Source of the DNA: JBFFXF01 sp041569895
Lineage (GTDB): Bacteria > Planctomycetota > UBA8108 > JACQVS01
DNA: 32,729 nucleotides
Assembly (NCBI GenBank): GCA_041569895.1
Contig: JBFFXF010000051.1
Coordinates: 1-32,729, forward strand
Direction of reading: 5' to 3'
Positions 25,067-32,327 of the stretch are shown one piece after another. A model generated the notes under the pieces. That model did no database searches, was not told the DNA's origin, and saw only the letters and a program-made list of their open reading frames with translations. Numbering within the stretch: position 1 is the stretch's first letter; the number at the start of each line of letters is the position of its first letter. The position numbers and the translations under genes are program-made.

Positions 25067-25260
25067 AGCGTTGCAAAAACGTACCCGTACCCGTGCCCGT
25101 TCCCGTGCCCGTTCCCGTCCTCGAGGGCTCTGGTCGCGGAGTCCGATGACCGACTCCGATACCGATGGCCGATACCGATTCCGACTCCGATACCGACTCC
25201 GATGACCGACTCCGACTCGATGCGCAGGTTGGGGTGAGAGTCCGACCTGCCGCGGCCGCC
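25067..25260 (+). repeat. Composite intergenic repeat cluster 6
   Basis: It lies between the rsbU-like and rsbW-like genes. In order: the motif GTTGCAAAAACG (25070-25081), shared with cluster 1; CCCGTA/CCCGTG/CCCGTT hexamers with six C-tracts (25084-25116); an anchor (25117-25161) shared with cluster 1 in inverse orientation, including an inverted repeat with 7-bp arms CGGAGTC/GACTCCG; then CCGATA, CCGATT, CCGACT and CCGATG hexamers to about 25218. The remaining gap (25261-25443) is not repetitive. It includes GATATT at 25329-25334 as a faint -10 candidate and no supported gene. Confidence 0.88.
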
Positions 25261-25443
25261 ATCTATCCATGTTGTGTACGGTTCTTGCTCCCGGCTGACG
25301 GCGCGATTCGACCGTGATCTGCGCGGATGATATTCTTTGTCGCGAAACCACCGCGACGGCCACCGGTCGTGGTGGCGCTCCCGCGCGCATGGGAATCGGC
25401 GGCCTGGAGGTCGGCGCGCGCCTGGGCGACGGAAGAACAGGGT

Positions 25444-25866
25444 ATGGAAATTACCAAGCACCGCCTGACGGTCCCTGCCCAGAGCTGGAGCCTGGAGGAG
25501 ATTCGCGGGTTCTGCAAGCGCACCCTGAAGTCGAGCTCGATCGATCAGCAGGTGTACCGCCAGCTGGTGCTCGCCGTCGATGAGGTCGCCGCGAACGTCG
25601 TGGAGCACGCCTATCCCGAGGGGGTGAAGCGCGGCGACATCACGCTCGACATCGACATCCAGGAGCAGCGCATCACCATCGAGATCAGCGATACGGGGGT
25701 TCCGTTCAACCCGCTCGCCACCGAGCCGGTCGACCCGAAGAAGTCGTTTAGCAGCCGGCGGCGGCGCGGCTACGGAATCCCGATCATTCGTCGCATCGTC
25801 GAGGACATTCACTACGAACGGACCGACGATGGAACCAACGTCCTGAGAATGACCAAACTGCGCTGA
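25444..25866 (+). CDS. Anti-sigma regulatory serine kinase (RsbW/SpoIIAB type)
   Basis: A 140-residue GHKL-fold ATPase. The N-box is LAVDEVAANVVEHAYPEG with Glu47 and Asn51, the G1 box is ISDTGVPFNP with Asp83 and Gly85, and a glycine-poor G2 lid is RGYGIPII near 109-116. Such proteins bind and block a sigma factor and switch partner by phosphorylating an antagonist. The antagonist gene lies 50 bp downstream and the phosphatase gene upstream, completing a partner-switching set. GGAAGAACAGGG precedes the ATG at 25444; longer upstream frames look non-coding. No cognate sigma factor lies nearby, so the final target is unknown and could be something other than a sigma factor. Confidence 0.85.
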   Translation: MEITKHRLTVPAQSWSLEEIRGFCKRTLKSSSIDQQVYRQLVLAVDEVAANVVEHAYPEGVKRGDITLDIDIQEQRITIEISDTGVPFNPLATEPVDPKKSFSSRRRRGYGIPIIRRIVEDIHYERTDDGTNVLRMTKLR

Positions 25867-25916
25867 GTGGCGCCTGGGCAACGCGGCCGGAAGAGCCCGC
25901 AGAGACGGAAGGGAAG

Positions 25917-26267
25917 ATGAGCGGACTCAGGATCAACGTCGACGACAGTCACGAGCACGTCGTCCGCGTCGAGCTCGAGGGGTATCTGGACGCGCACACG
26001 TTCGAGAAACTCGAGGGTGAGCTGGAGAAGCTGTTCCAGCACCAGAAGTACCGCATCATGGTCGATCTCCACAAGCTGCGGTACATCTCGAGCGCCGGCG
26101 CCGGTGTCTTCATCGGCTCGCTCGGAACGTGTCAGGACCACGACGGGAACATAGCTCTGGTGCGTCCCACGCCGGAGGTCAAGGAGATCTTCGACCTCCT
26201 CGGGGTATTCCACATCTTCCCCGTGGCGGACACGCCGGACGAGGCGATCTCCGTGCTGTGCTCGTGA
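25917..26267 (+). CDS. STAS-domain anti-sigma factor antagonist (RsbV/SpoIIAA type)
   Basis: A 116-residue single STAS domain. The phospho-acceptor site is the conserved turn LRYISSAGAGVFIGSL, with Ser58/Ser59 as candidate phosphorylated residues. The ending EVKEIFDLLGVFHIFPVADTPDEAISVL matches the usual C-terminal helix and strand. It should be phosphorylated by the upstream kinase and reactivated by the PP2C phosphatase at 23418. GGAAGGGAAG lies just before the ATG. It is 50 bp after the kinase gene on the same strand and ends 30 bp from the converging PII gene. Confidence 0.9.
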   Translation: MSGLRINVDDSHEHVVRVELEGYLDAHTFEKLEGELEKLFQHQKYRIMVDLHKLRYISSAGAGVFIGSLGTCQDHDGNIALVRPTPEVKEIFDLLGVFHIFPVADTPDEAISVLCS

Positions 26268-26268
26268 C

Positions 26269-26284
26269 GGCCCGGGGTCGGGCC
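26269..26284. terminator. Small hairpin between convergent genes
   Basis: GGCCC-GGGGTC-GGGCC, a 5-bp GC stem, lies in the 30-bp gap between the antagonist gene and the PII gene. It could act in both directions but has no T-run. Weak evidence. Confidence 0.25.
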
Positions 26285-26297
26285 CTCGCGTCCGGGA

Positions 26298-26642
26298 TCA
26301 ATCGCTCTCGCCGGCGTCGTCGATCCCGGACTCGATGCCGAGGGCGAAGACCTTGCCGTCCCCGATGCGTCCGGTGCGCGCCGCGCCCTCGATGGCGGCG
26401 ATGACGTCGTCGAGCTCATCGCGACGCACCGCGAGTTCGATCCGCACCTTGGGGATGAACGAGATCGCGTACTCGCGGCCCCGGTAGAGCTCCAGGTGCC
26501 CCTTCTGCCGGCCGTATCCGCGCACCTGGCTGACCAGCAGTGAGAGCACGCGAAACGGCGCCAGCGCGTTCATCACCGTCTCCAGGCGGAATGGCTTGAC
26601 TATGGTCGTCAGCCAGACGAGCTCGGTCGTTTCTGGGCTCAC
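26298..26642 (-). CDS. Nitrogen regulatory protein PII (GlnB/GlnK family)
   Basis: A 114-residue trimeric signal protein that senses ATP/ADP, 2-oxoglutarate and glutamine status. Family segments: VKPFRLETVMNAL, VSQVRGYGRQKGHLELYRGR-EY (T-loop start, with Tyr53 and Tyr58; Tyr58 matches the uridylylated Tyr51 of E. coli), FIPKVRIELAV and AARTGRIGDGKVFAL (ATP-binding B-loop). The C-terminus (IESGIDDAGESD) is short and acidic. The start is GTG, with GGAG about 10 bp upstream. It is not next to amtB or glnA as PII genes often are. Instead it diverges from rpoN, which elsewhere controls nitrogen genes. GlnB versus GlnK cannot be decided. Confidence 0.92.
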   Translation of the reverse strand: MSPETTELVWLTTIVKPFRLETVMNALAPFRVLSLLVSQVRGYGRQKGHLELYRGREYAISFIPKVRIELAVRRDELDDVIAAIEGAARTGRIGDGKVFALGIESGIDDAGESD

Positions 26643-26927
26643 TCCGTGGGGGCTCCTGCTTCGGGGCTCACCTCGAGGACGCGGGGATCGTGCCCGGCCA
26701 CTATAGCAAATACGTGGCGATAAGGAAGTCCGCGCGGCCCGCCCGGCCCGTTTGACGCCCTTTTGGGACCATCATAGTCTTCCAATGGTTGAGGGCGAGC
26801 CGTCGCCGGGCGCGGGAAACCGCCCGGCGGCAGCAGAGCACTACCGGATCGCCGCAGCCTCCTTTCTCCCCGCGGCCCGGTATGGAGAGGCGTCGCGCGA
26901 TGCGCGACGGCGCGGAAGAGAGGGTGC
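26643..26927. promoter_or_regulatory. Shared divergent promoter region of PII and rpoN
   Basis: A 285-bp non-coding region. Minus strand: an extended -10, TGC-TATAGT (26700-26708), about 58 bp before the PII GTG, without a good -35. Plus strand: TTGACG at 26752-26757, with CATAGT 15 bp or TAGTCT 17 bp downstream, about 145 bp before rpoN. The minus strand also reads TCGCCAC-N4-TTGCT over the PII -10, one base short of the GG-N10-GC core of sigma-54 promoters. The region is locally A/T-richer than its surroundings near 26700-26725. Confidence 0.4.
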
Positions 26928-28331
26928 ATGAACATCGAGCTCGTCCAGCAACTCAAGCAGCAGCAGATCCTCGCCCCGCAGATGATCCTGTCGATGGACG
27001 TCTTGCTCCTGACCAATCAGGAGCTCGAGGCGCGAATCGACAAGGAATTCATCGAGAACCCCGCCCTCGAGATCGCCGAGAAGACCTCGGACGAGCCCGG
27101 ATCGGAGAGAGACACGTCGCCCCCCGAACGCGAGGGAAGCGGCATCTTCGAGCACATCGAGAGCTTCCAGAACCTTCCCCGCCCGGAGTACCGCATCCGG
27201 CGGCGCGCGTCCGACGACTTTGATCGCCAGGAGGCGCTCCAGAACCTCGAGGGGACCCCTCCCGGCCTCCGGGAGCACCTGATGCAGCAGTTGCGCGTTC
27301 TCGAGCTTCCCGAGAAGGTGATGGGGATCGCCGAGTTCATCATCAACGACGTCGACGAGCGCGGCTACCTCCTGCACCCCGTGCAGTCTCTCCGCGAATC
27401 GTTCGACGGCACGGCAACGGACGAGGAGTTCCAGCTGGCGCTGGACAGCGTCCGGGCGCTCGACCCCGCCGGCGTCGGCGCCGAGAGCCTGCAGGAGTGT
27501 CTCGCGCTGCAGCTCAAGCGCGACTGCCAGAGCTACCCGCTCGAGATGGCGATCCTCGAGAACTACGTCGAGGACCTGCGCCAGAACAAGATCCCCAAGA
27601 TCGCCAAGGAGCTCGGAAAGACCGTCGACGACATCAAGGACGCGCTCGAGATCATCGCCATGCTCGATCCCTACCCCGGGCGCGAGTACTCGAACCGTCC
27701 GAGCCACTACATCCGTCCCGACGTCGTGGTCGTGGACAAGAGCGGCTCGTTCCACGTCACCGTCCGCGACCAGGACCTGCCGAAGCTGCGCATCAACGAG
27801 ACCTGCAAGAAGCTCCTGGCCGAGCACCGCAAGAACCGCGAGATCGCCGGCTTCCTCAAGAAGAAGATCGACTCCGCGCACTGGCTGATCCAGGCCGTTC
27901 GCCAGCGGCACATGACGATCAAGGAGATCGCCGAGTGCATCGTCGAGTACCAGAAGGACTTCATGCACAACGGCCCCGAGAACCTCAAGGCGATGAAGAT
28001 GCAAACGATCGCCGATCTGGTCGGGGTCCACATCTCGACGATCAGCCGCGCCGCGAAGGGCAAGTACATCGAGACGCCCCACGGCATCTTCGAGCTCAAG
28101 TACTTCTTCACCGGCGGCGTCGAGCGCGCCGACGGCGAGGTCGAGTCACGCCGCAACGTTTACAGGCAGATCAGCGAGATCATCGACAACGAGGACAAGC
28201 GACGCCCTCTGTCGGACACGGCCATCGCGCGCAAACTGCGAGGCCAGGGGCTCGACATCGCGCGGAGGACGGTGACCAAGTACCGCGACCAGGAAGGCAT
28301 CCCGCCGTCGCGCCTGCGAAAGCAGTTCTGA
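26928..28331 (+). CDS. rpoN: RNA polymerase sigma-54 factor
   Basis: A 467-residue alternative sigma factor that recognises -24/-12 promoters and needs AAA+ activators. Region I is Gln- and Leu-rich (VQQLKQQQILAPQMILSMDVLLL, residues 5-27), followed by a short acidic region II. The core-binding and DNA-binding domains follow, with the helix-turn-helix stretch MQTIADLVGVHISTISRAAKGKYIETP at about 361-387. The RpoN box is ARRTVTKYRD at 445-454, one conservative change from the consensus. GAGAGGG precedes the ATG. It lacks its usual lptB, hpf or ptsN neighbours and is paired with PII instead. The TGA is part of a TGATC junction with cluster 7. Confidence 0.97.
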   Translation: MNIELVQQLKQQQILAPQMILSMDVLLLTNQELEARIDKEFIENPALEIAEKTSDEPGSERDTSPPEREGSGIFEHIESFQNLPRPEYRIRRRASDDFDRQEALQNLEGTPPGLREHLMQQLRVLELPEKVMGIAEFIINDVDERGYLLHPVQSLRESFDGTATDEEFQLALDSVRALDPAGVGAESLQECLALQLKRDCQSYPLEMAILENYVEDLRQNKIPKIAKELGKTVDDIKDALEIIAMLDPYPGREYSNRPSHYIRPDVVVVDKSGSFHVTVRDQDLPKLRINETCKKLLAEHRKNREIAGFLKKKIDSAHWLIQAVRQRHMTIKEIAECIVEYQKDFMHNGPENLKAMKMQTIADLVGVHISTISRAAKGKYIETPHGIFELKYFFTGGVERADGEVESRRNVYRQISEIIDNEDKRRPLSDTAIARKLRGQGLDIARRTVTKYRDQEGIPPSRLRKQF

Positions 28332-28700
28332 TCGGGCCCGGTCCTCGTCCTCATCCTCGTCCTCGTTCCCGTTCCCGTGCCCGTTCCCGTGCCCGTTCCC
28401 GTGCCCGTTCCCGTGCCCGTGCCCGGTCCCGTGCCCGAAAACCTTCGGCTTCGTCTCCGCGGCCGACGTTGGGGCCGAGTCCGAGTCCGAGTCCGATGTC
28501 CGATTCCATTCCGACTTCCGATGTCCGACTCCGATGTCCGACTCGGATACCGACCCTTCCTCGATCTGCCTTCCTGCTTTCCTCCTGGATCCGTCCCGCA
28601 GTCTCGCCAGCGCACTCGAGCAGCCCTTCGGGGCCGGGAACGGGAACGGGAACTGGAACTGGATCGAAGAACGGGAAACGCCGGTCACGCTCGGGCAGCT
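28332..28700. repeat. Composite intergenic repeat cluster 7 (longest C-rich array)
   Basis: It fills most of the gap between convergent rpoN and the dockerin gene. In order: CGTCCT hexamers (28342-28362); CCCGTT/CCCGTG hexamers with twelve C-tracts at exact 6-bp spacing (28368-28436); an anchor shared with cluster 5 (28430-28479); and CCGAGT, CCGATT, CCGATG and CCGACT units (28474-28550). A second inward-facing array, GGGAAC/GGAACT (28630-28662), is C-rich on the minus strand, the sense strand of the dockerin gene. The gap's last part (28701-28825) holds no recognisable feature. Short frames through it are repeat translations. Confidence 0.9.
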
Positions 28701-28825
28701 CATGCGACAGTCGGGATGGGACAGGATGGATCGGGATCGGGTGCTGGGAGGACGGGCGGGCTGAGAGAGAGGGTGATGTGGCGGGATTGGCGTGACCGTG
28801 CGTTTCCCCAGAAGCACTCTTGCCG

Positions 28826-30286
28826 TCAGGACGCGTCACACGGCAGGTCGTCGTCGGTCGGATCGCCGCCGGGCTCGCTGAAGGGCGGCGGCGGCGGGGC
28901 ATCTCCCAGGAAGAGGTGGCCGAGGAGCGCGATCGGATCGGAGATCGACACCGCCCCGTCGTCGTCAACGTCGGCGCTGTCGAGGCACGCCGGGGCGTTC
29001 ACGCCGAGGAAGAGATACTCCAGGATCACGATGGCGTCCGTCAGGTTGATCGTGTCGTCGCCGTTGACGTCTCCGCGGCGAAACTCGCGACCGCTGACCC
29101 CCGGACTGCCGCCGGCGACCGCCACTCCCGATGGCGTGCCGACCACGCGCTCGCCAGGGCCGATCAGCGGCATCACCTCTCCGGCCGAGCGCGCCGTGCC
29201 GTCGCCGTCGGCGTCGAGAGCGCGCCAGATCTGGTCGCGGGCGCCGTCGAGGACGATGAGCGCGCCGTCGTCGCCGAGCGCGATGTCGTTGACGTCGCGC
29301 GGACTCGAGGGGTCCTCGGCATCGGTGAAGAGCGTCACCTCGGTCGGCCCACCGATGAGACCGTCGCCGTCGCGGTCGATGAGTCTGACAATGATTCCGG
29401 TGTCCTCGTCCGCGGCGTAGACCTCGCCGTCACGGCCGATGGCCAGCCCCTCCGGATCCGTGAAGGGGTGCGCGCCGGTCGGGTCATGGAACACCGACAC
29501 CTCGCCCTCGTCCATGACGTCGCCGTCGTCGTTGCCGTCGTCGAGCACGGCGATGATTCCGAGGGTCGCGTCGGTGACGAGAAGGCGTCCACGAGCGTCG
29601 ATCGCGAGGGCCTCGGGATCGGTGAGGACCGTTCCGGTCGCACCGTCGCCCTCGCCGGCGATCGTCGAATCGTAGAGGACGCGCCACTCCCCCTCGTCGA
29701 GGGCGTCGCCATCGCCGTTACCGTCGCGCAGCGCAAGGATCAGTCCTCGACTGCCGCCGTCGTCGACGAGAACGAGCCAGCCGTCCTGCGCGAGGGCCAT
29801 CGCGTTCGGCGTGCCGAGATCGGGGCCGTCGGAAGAGTCGTCGTAGAAGACCTCGACCTCGCCCTCGTCGTTCGCATCGCCGTCGTCGTCGCCGTCGCGC
29901 AGGGCGAGAATCGCATCGAGCGTGCCCCCGTCGAGGAGGAGCAGTCGGCCGTCGGGACCGAGCGCGAGCGCGGAGGGCGTCGAGAGATCGGGACCGGGCG
30001 AGGCGTCGTCATAGAAGACGACGACCTCGCCGGCGACGTCGGGCTCGAAGGCTCCCGATCCATCGATGTCCTGCAGCCGCACCACACGGTCCATCGACGA
30101 GTCGCACACGAAGAGCTCGGGGGCGGCTCTCGCCACGCCGTGAACGAGGAGGAGCGCCAGCGCGAGCGCGTGCGTCCGCGCCGGGATCGGCCGGCGCCGC
30201 GTCTCGGTAGCTCGGCGATCCCGCGCCCGCCAGGCACGCTCCGCGGCTGAAACTCGCGTCGTCATTCCGGAATCGTTTGGTGTCAT
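28826..30286 (-). CDS. Secreted beta-propeller-like protein with C-terminal dockerin-like module
   Basis: A 486-residue protein. The signal peptide has an unusually long basic n-region (about 37 residues) before HALALALLLVHGVARA, with likely cleavage near residue 54. The middle (about 57-395) has five or six repeats of 50-65 residues. Each has a pattern like LALGPDGRLLLLD (NHL/propeller-like strands) and most have an Asp-rich calcium-type loop such as DGDDDGDANDEGE or DGNGDGDALDEGE. Residues 403-486 hold GDVNGDDTINLTDAIVILEY then ADVDDDGAVSISDPIALLGH, two EF-hand-like dockerin type I repeats, and a Pro/Asp-rich tail. AGGAGG lies 5 bp before the ATG. Such dockerin-tailed proteins are abundant in Planctomycetota; the partner and ligand are unknown. 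Confidence 0.8.
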   Translation of the reverse strand: MTPNDSGMTTRVSAAERAWRARDRRATETRRRPIPARTHALALALLLVHGVARAAPELFVCDSSMDRVVRLQDIDGSGAFEPDVAGEVVVFYDDASPGPDLSTPSALALGPDGRLLLLDGGTLDAILALRDGDDDGDANDEGEVEVFYDDSSDGPDLGTPNAMALAQDGWLVLVDDGGSRGLILALRDGNGDGDALDEGEWRVLYDSTIAGEGDGATGTVLTDPEALAIDARGRLLVTDATLGIIAVLDDGNDDGDVMDEGEVSVFHDPTGAHPFTDPEGLAIGRDGEVYAADEDTGIIVRLIDRDGDGLIGGPTEVTLFTDAEDPSSPRDVNDIALGDDGALIVLDGARDQIWRALDADGDGTARSAGEVMPLIGPGERVVGTPSGVAVAGGSPGVSGREFRRGDVNGDDTINLTDAIVILEYLFLGVNAPACLDSADVDDDGAVSISDPIALLGHLFLGDAPPPPPFSEPGGDPTDDDLPCDAS

Positions 30287-30678
30287 CTCGCCTCCTGACT
30301 CTCCCGTGACCTCTCGCGCGGTTTCCGCCGGCGAGCGCGACCGCCCACCACGGACGGGGCGACCGACGACCGACGCGATCGCCTGCACCCTGAAGCAAGC
30401 CGCCGGCCGCGCGATCGCCTTTGCAGGGAAAAGCGGACGCCGGCGGCGAAGTCGCGCCGTCGCCGCGGCTTGCCCGACGATCACTGCGGACTCGACGACC
30501 TGCGCCGGACGTCGCCGCGGTCGGCGCGCGACGCCGTTCGCCCGTGACCGGCCCAGGCGGTTCTGGTAGATTGTCGCGATCTGTCCGGTGTCTGTTCGGC
30601 GTGCGGACGGGGTGTCCGCCCGGAAACGAGACAGGTGACCGGATCCGGCACACCGCCATCGCAGGGCGCGAGCGACCG
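30287..30678. promoter_or_regulatory. Divergent region between dockerin and pseudouridine synthase genes, with promoter
   Basis: A 392-bp GC-rich gap. The best feature is a plus-strand promoter at 30544-30572: GTGACC, 17 bp, TAGATT, with an extended TGG directly before the -10. Transcription would begin near 30579, about 100 bp before the synthase start. CGCGATCGCCT occurs twice (30376 and 30411), a possible short direct repeat. The plus-strand frame is open from 30421, but its translation looks non-coding. None of the C-rich repeat modules occurs here. Confidence 0.45.
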
Positions 30679-31398
30679 TTGGCGAAGCGAGTCAGGCTCC
30701 ACAAGTACATTGCGAACTGCGGTTACACGTCGCGCCGGCGCGCCGAGCTCCTCATCGAGGGGGGGCGGGTCGAGGTCAACGGGCGTCTCGTCGATCGTCT
30801 CGGCGCCACCATCGAGCCCGGAGTCGACCGCGTCGTCGTCAACGGCGACGAGGTGACGCCGCCCGAGCGTGTCACCATCCTGCTCCACAAGCCGGCGGCG
30901 GTGATCACGTCGACCCACGACACCCACGACCGCCTGACGGTGATGGACATCCTGCCGCGTCGCTTCCGGCTGCTCGGCGTGTTTCCCGTCGGCCGGCTCG
31001 ACCAGGACACCGAGGGACTGCTGGTCCTGACCAACGACGGCGACCTCCACCACCGCATCGCTCACCCGCGCCACGAGATCGAGAAGGAGTACGTGGCACG
31101 CGTCAAGGGGTTCCCGACCCCGGAGACCTACCGGCGCTTCGAGGAGGGCGTCGTGATCGACGGGAAGAAGACCGCGCCGGCCCGCGTCCTCGCGCACGAG
31201 GCGGAGGGGCCGACGACCGTCGTGCGGGCGGTGATCAGCGAGGGGAGGAAGCGGCAGATCCGGCGCATGTTCGAGGCGCTCGGTCACCCGGTGACGTGGC
31301 TTCGCCGCGTGCGAGTCGGCGGGCTCGAGCTCGGTGACGTGCGCCGCGGCGAGTGGCGGGCGCTGGACGAGGAGGAGATCCGGGCGCTGACGGAATGA
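30679..31398 (+). CDS. Pseudouridine synthase, RsuA/RluB/RluE/RluF family
   Basis: A 239-residue enzyme that isomerises specific uridines in rRNA. The N-terminal S4 RNA-binding domain (about 4-60) reads RLHKYIANCGYTSRRRAELLI then GRVEVNGRLV. The catalytic domain has VFPVGRLDQDTEGLLVLTNDGDL with catalytic Asp108 in GRLD, KEYVARVKG, and ISEGRKRQIRRMFEALGHPV near the C-terminus. The overall pattern is closest to RluB, which modifies 23S rRNA, but RsuA or ScpB-linked homologues look similar. The start is taken as TTG at 30679, directly before the S4 domain. GTG at 30601 is in frame and possible. No strong Shine-Dalgarno sequence is seen. The end is 14 bp from a converging gene. Confidence 0.88.
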   Translation: MAKRVRLHKYIANCGYTSRRRAELLIEGGRVEVNGRLVDRLGATIEPGVDRVVVNGDEVTPPERVTILLHKPAAVITSTHDTHDRLTVMDILPRRFRLLGVFPVGRLDQDTEGLLVLTNDGDLHHRIAHPRHEIEKEYVARVKGFPTPETYRRFEEGVVIDGKKTAPARVLAHEAEGPTTVVRAVISEGRKRQIRRMFEALGHPVTWLRRVRVGGLELGDVRRGEWRALDEEEIRALTE

Positions 31399-31412
31399 GC
31401 CGGCGGCGCGGG

Positions 31413-32327
31413 CTACCGCCCGATCACCGCCTCGAGCTTCTCGTTGACGATCGCCTTGCTGTCCGGGTCGACCTTGTCCCGGATGGCCTCGAGCTTCGTG
31501 CGGGCCTCGTCCTTCCGGCCCTGGTTCATCAGCTCTTCCGCATCGGCCAGCGACTTCTCGAGCTCTTTCTTCATCTCCTGCTCGATGTCGGCGATCTCGG
31601 CGTCGAGCGTCGACCGGAGGTCGGGGAACATCGCGTAGCGGCTCTTCCGCGCTTCCTTGAACTTGGTGAGCATCTGGATCGCCCGGTAGAAGTTGTCTCC
31701 CCGGAGCGAACGGGCGTCCATGACCATGCGGTTGTGCTCGCGCTCGAGCTCCCTGCGCGTCTCCGAGTCGGGCGGGATGGCCTGGACCGTCGAGCCCTGT
31801 GAATCGTCACCTCCGAGGAGGCTCTTCTTGAAGGCATTCGGGTCCTGCAGGCTGCGAGCGCTCGTCGAGTCCTCGCCGGCGCTGACCTGCGTCCCGGTCT
31901 CCGCCCGATTCGCGTTGATCACCATGACGAACATCAGCATCACCGCGAAGAGCAAAACGACGCCGGAGACGATGCCGACCCAGAGGGTCTTCGGGTCCAT
32001 GGCGCGTCGCCGCCGTGGCCGCTCGGCGCGCGGGAGCGCCGCCGGCTGGCGGCGCTCGGCGCGTGGCGCGCGTCCTCGCGGGCCTCCGCGCCCGCGGACC
32101 GGCGCGCCCTTCGAGACCGACCGCTTCTCCACCGCCTGGTAGACGCGACGCGCGTTATCGAGCGTCAGCAGGTTCGCCTTCACCAGGACGCTGCCGATAC
32201 GCGGCCGCGGCTTGCCCTGCGACTCGACCTTCTGCGCGTAGACGAGGCACTTGCGCGCGTCCTCCTGCGTGACGAGGCCGCTCTGGATGGCGATCTTGCA
32301 AAAGAGGAGATCTTCTTGTTGACTCAT
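31413..32327 (-). CDS. Single-pass membrane protein with MshEN-like N-terminus and coiled C-terminus
   Basis: A 304-residue protein of unknown function. Residues 1-68 form a small helical domain with two halves (DLLFCKIAIQSGLVTQEDA and IGSVLVKANLLTLDNARRVY), like the N-terminal modules of GspE/MshE ATPases and some planctomycete kinases. Residues 69-110 are a basic Arg/Pro/Gly linker. A transmembrane helix lies at 115-138 (LWVGIVSGVVLLFAVMLMFVMV). Residues about 190-304 are charged helices, likely coiled-coil or TPR-like (IADIEQEMKKELEKSLADAEEL, QGRKDEARTKLEAI). So a cytoplasmic sensor or adaptor is tethered to an outer helical domain. The ATG at 32327 starts the recognisable domain; the frame is open far upstream. 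The Shine-Dalgarno sequence is weak. Confidence 0.65.
   Translation of the reverse strand: MSQQEDLLFCKIAIQSGLVTQEDARKCLVYAQKVESQGKPRPRIGSVLVKANLLTLDNARRVYQAVEKRSVSKGAPVRGRGGPRGRAPRAERRQPAALPRAERPRRRRAMDPKTLWVGIVSGVVLLFAVMLMFVMVINANRAETGTQVSAGEDSTSARSLQDPNAFKKSLLGGDDSQGSTVQAIPPDSETRRELEREHNRMVMDARSLRGDNFYRAIQMLTKFKEARKSRYAMFPDLRSTLDAEIADIEQEMKKELEKSLADAEELMNQGRKDEARTKLEAIRDKVDPDSKAIVNEKLEAVIGR

Noticed and set aside
26698..26722. Sigma-54 promoter for the PII gene
   Set aside because: The invariant GG of the -24 element is CG here, so it is kept only as a near-match within the regulatory region.
26639..27016. 125-codon minus-strand frame upstream of the PII gene
   Set aside because: Overlaps the rpoN start in antisense and spans the likely promoter region; no motif.
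30421..30678. N-terminal extension of the pseudouridine synthase by 86 codons
   Set aside because: The added residues are Arg/Gly-rich and unlike protein, the S4 domain starts at 30679, and a good promoter lies inside the extension.
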